NCBI GenBank assembly: GCA_027057985.1
Contig: JALUTJ010000078.1
Location: 1 to 6,172 of the forward strand
Reading direction: 5' to 3'
Source of the DNA: Chromatiales bacterium
Lineage (GTDB): Bacteria; Pseudomonadota; Gammaproteobacteria; UBA6429; Thiohalophilaceae
Length of the DNA stretch: 6,172 nucleotides
This document shows, in pieces, positions 5,040-6,172 of the stretch. Both the position numbers and the translations under genes were made by a program. The notes below the pieces were generated by a model. That model did no database searches, was not told where the DNA came from, and saw only the letters and a program-made list of their open reading frames with translations. Within the stretch, counting starts at the first letter, position 1. Every line of letters begins with the position of its first letter.

Positions 5040-6172
5040 ATGCGGCTCTGGCTCAGAATAACAATTATGGTATCTATCTTACTTATATTTACTGTTACAA
5101 TAATATCTTTTTTTGTTACCCGCCAGATAAAAACCAGTCTCAATGATGTTAACTATGAATTTGGTGAAACCCTGGGGCAATCAGTTTCTCAGGCAATTCT
5201 TGATTACACGATTGAAGGGAATGCAAGGCAAACCCGGGATATCCTGCGCCGTATAATAAAGAAGAGTCATGAAATAGAATATATTGTTGTTGTTGATTTT
5301 AATAACAGGTTATTTGCTTCCTCGCTTGATTTTCTGGCTATGCCAGATATTTTAAAGAAGATTGATCACTCTGTATGTGTTGCAAAGGCTGCTATTGCAG
5401 ATAAAAACTTTCATTCCAGCAAAACACTAACTGATGATCTTGTTTTTAATTATAAGGCAAGAAAAATCTACGATTTTACTTATCCGTTCATTAAAAACCT
5501 CAATGCACATATGCATATTGGTTTCAGGAAAACATCGCTCAATAACACGCTGGCATCAGTTGAAAAATATACTGTTATTATTGCTGCGATAGTCATAATT
5601 ACTGGTTTTCTGGTTTCTTACCTTATTGGTAAAAGGATAAGTCGGCCAATAGAAAAATTATCAAAAGAGGTGAGCGAGTTCGGCAAGACAGGGAAATATA
5701 AACAAAAAGATATAAAAACAACAGACAAGGACATTCTCGAACTTATAAATAGCTTTGAAAATATGTTCAAAGAACGCACATTTTATGAAGCAGAAATTTC
5801 TGCTTATAGGGACAACCTTGAAAAGCAGGTACAGGAGAGAACCAGAAGTCTCGTGCAGGAAATAGAAGAACATAAGATTACAGAGAGAAAATTACATCAG
5901 GAGAAAATTATTTCTGAAAAAGCCAGTAATGCTAAATCAGACTTTCTTTCCCGTATGAGTCATGAACTGCGGACACCATTAAATGCTATTCTCGGATTCT
6001 CTCAGTTGCTCGAGCTGGAAGAGGATGCGACGGTGAGGGAGTATACTTCGGAGATATTGAAGGCTGGCAACCATCTTCTTTCCCTGGTTAATGACATTCT
6101 GGATCTTTCAAAGATAGAGGCTGGTAAACTTGTGATGTCGGTTGAAGAGGTAAACTGGAATACTGTTATCGC
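5040..6172 (+). CDS. Membrane sensor histidine kinase, N-terminal part (3' end outside window)
   Basis: This is an inner-membrane two-component sensor kinase. The frame is open from the ATG at 5040 to the window edge, giving 377 residues without a stop. In order: TM1 (about 6-27), a periplasmic domain of about 150 residues (28-176), TM2 (about 177-197), a HAMP linker (about 197-250, with RISRPIEKLSKEV), a coiled coil (about 255-298, DNLEKQVQERTRSLVQEIEEH), and the HisKA domain. HisKA carries SHELRTPLNAILGFSQLL with H308 as the phosphoacceptor (codon 5961-5963) and NDILDLSKIEAGKL at its end. The periplasmic part has IEYIVVVDFNNRLFASS and later YDFTYPF...HMHIGF, a pattern like single Cache (PDC) sensor domains. 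The ATPase domain and any receiver domain would lie beyond the window. The coiled coil plus HisKA style is common in hybrid kinases. It is cotranscribed with the PhnD-like protein, its likely periplasmic partner. ATA encodes about 17 of 41 isoleucines. Confidence 0.93.
   Translation, partial: MRLWLRITIMVSILLIFTVTIISFFVTRQIKTSLNDVNYEFGETLGQSVSQAILDYTIEGNARQTRDILRRIIKKSHEIEYIVVVDFNNRLFASSLDFLAMPDILKKIDHSVCVAKAAIADKNFHSSKTLTDDLVFNYKARKIYDFTYPFIKNLNAHMHIGFRKTSLNNTLASVEKYTVIIAAIVIITGFLVSYLIGKRISRPIEKLSKEVSEFGKTGKYKQKDIKTTDKDILELINSFENMFKERTFYEAEISAYRDNLEKQVQERTRSLVQEIEEHKITERKLHQEKIISEKASNAKSDFLSRMSHELRTPLNAILGFSQLLELEEDATVREYTSEILKAGNHLLSLVNDILDLSKIEAGKLVMSVEEVNWNTVI

Noticed and set aside
5661..5873. 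70-residue minus-strand open frame inside the kinase
   Set aside because: It is antisense to the HAMP and coiled-coil coding region and reflects the AT-rich composition; the plus-strand kinase frame is clearly real.
1..6172. CRISPR array, tRNA, rRNA or a classical insertion sequence
   Set aside because: I looked for regularly spaced direct repeats, tRNA-like arms and transposase motifs on both strands and saw none.

Overview
The window looks like a chromosomal segment of a gammaproteobacterium with moderate GC content, possibly marine or sediment-dwelling. The EF-G fragment resembles the second EF-G of Vibrio and related genera. PpnP (YaiE type), SixA and a small protein resembling the DUF6316 family are also typical of that class. 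This is judged from recalled family sequences, not from a database search.

Layout: (1) 1-795, the 3' part of an elongation factor G gene, closed by a strong perfect-palindrome terminator (818-849). (2) 850-1095, a non-coding stretch occupied by an imperfect inverted-repeat element (arms 873-901 and 1002-1030) that resembles short dispersed, MITE-like repeats. (3) A small hypothetical gene on the minus strand (1096-1344), divergent from a complete DHH/DHHA1 phosphoesterase gene (1506-2456). (4) A tightly spaced minus-strand cluster read from 3798 down to 2469: glutaredoxin, ppnP, sixA and a small lipoprotein. It has a consensus -10 box just upstream of the glutaredoxin start. (5) A 312-base AT-rich divergent intergenic region with inverted repeats. 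(6) On the plus strand, a secreted PhnD-like solute-binding protein (4111-5028), followed after 11 bases by a membrane sensor histidine kinase (5040 to the window end, 3' truncated).

The minus-strand cluster combines thiol redox (glutaredoxin), nucleoside phosphorolysis (PpnP), protein phosphohistidine dephosphorylation (SixA) and an envelope lipoprotein. It looks like a housekeeping or stress cluster rather than a single pathway. The most interesting part is the plus-strand pair at the right end. A periplasmic binding protein of the phosphonate/phosphate family sits directly upstream of a Cache/HAMP/HisKA kinase, with no ABC transporter permease or ATPase gene inside the window. This suggests a binding-protein-assisted sensing module rather than a transporter. 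The kinase gene is AT-rich and uses the ATA isoleucine codon far more than the left-hand genes, so this end may have a different history. The kinase's ATPase domain, any receiver domain and downstream genes lie outside the window.
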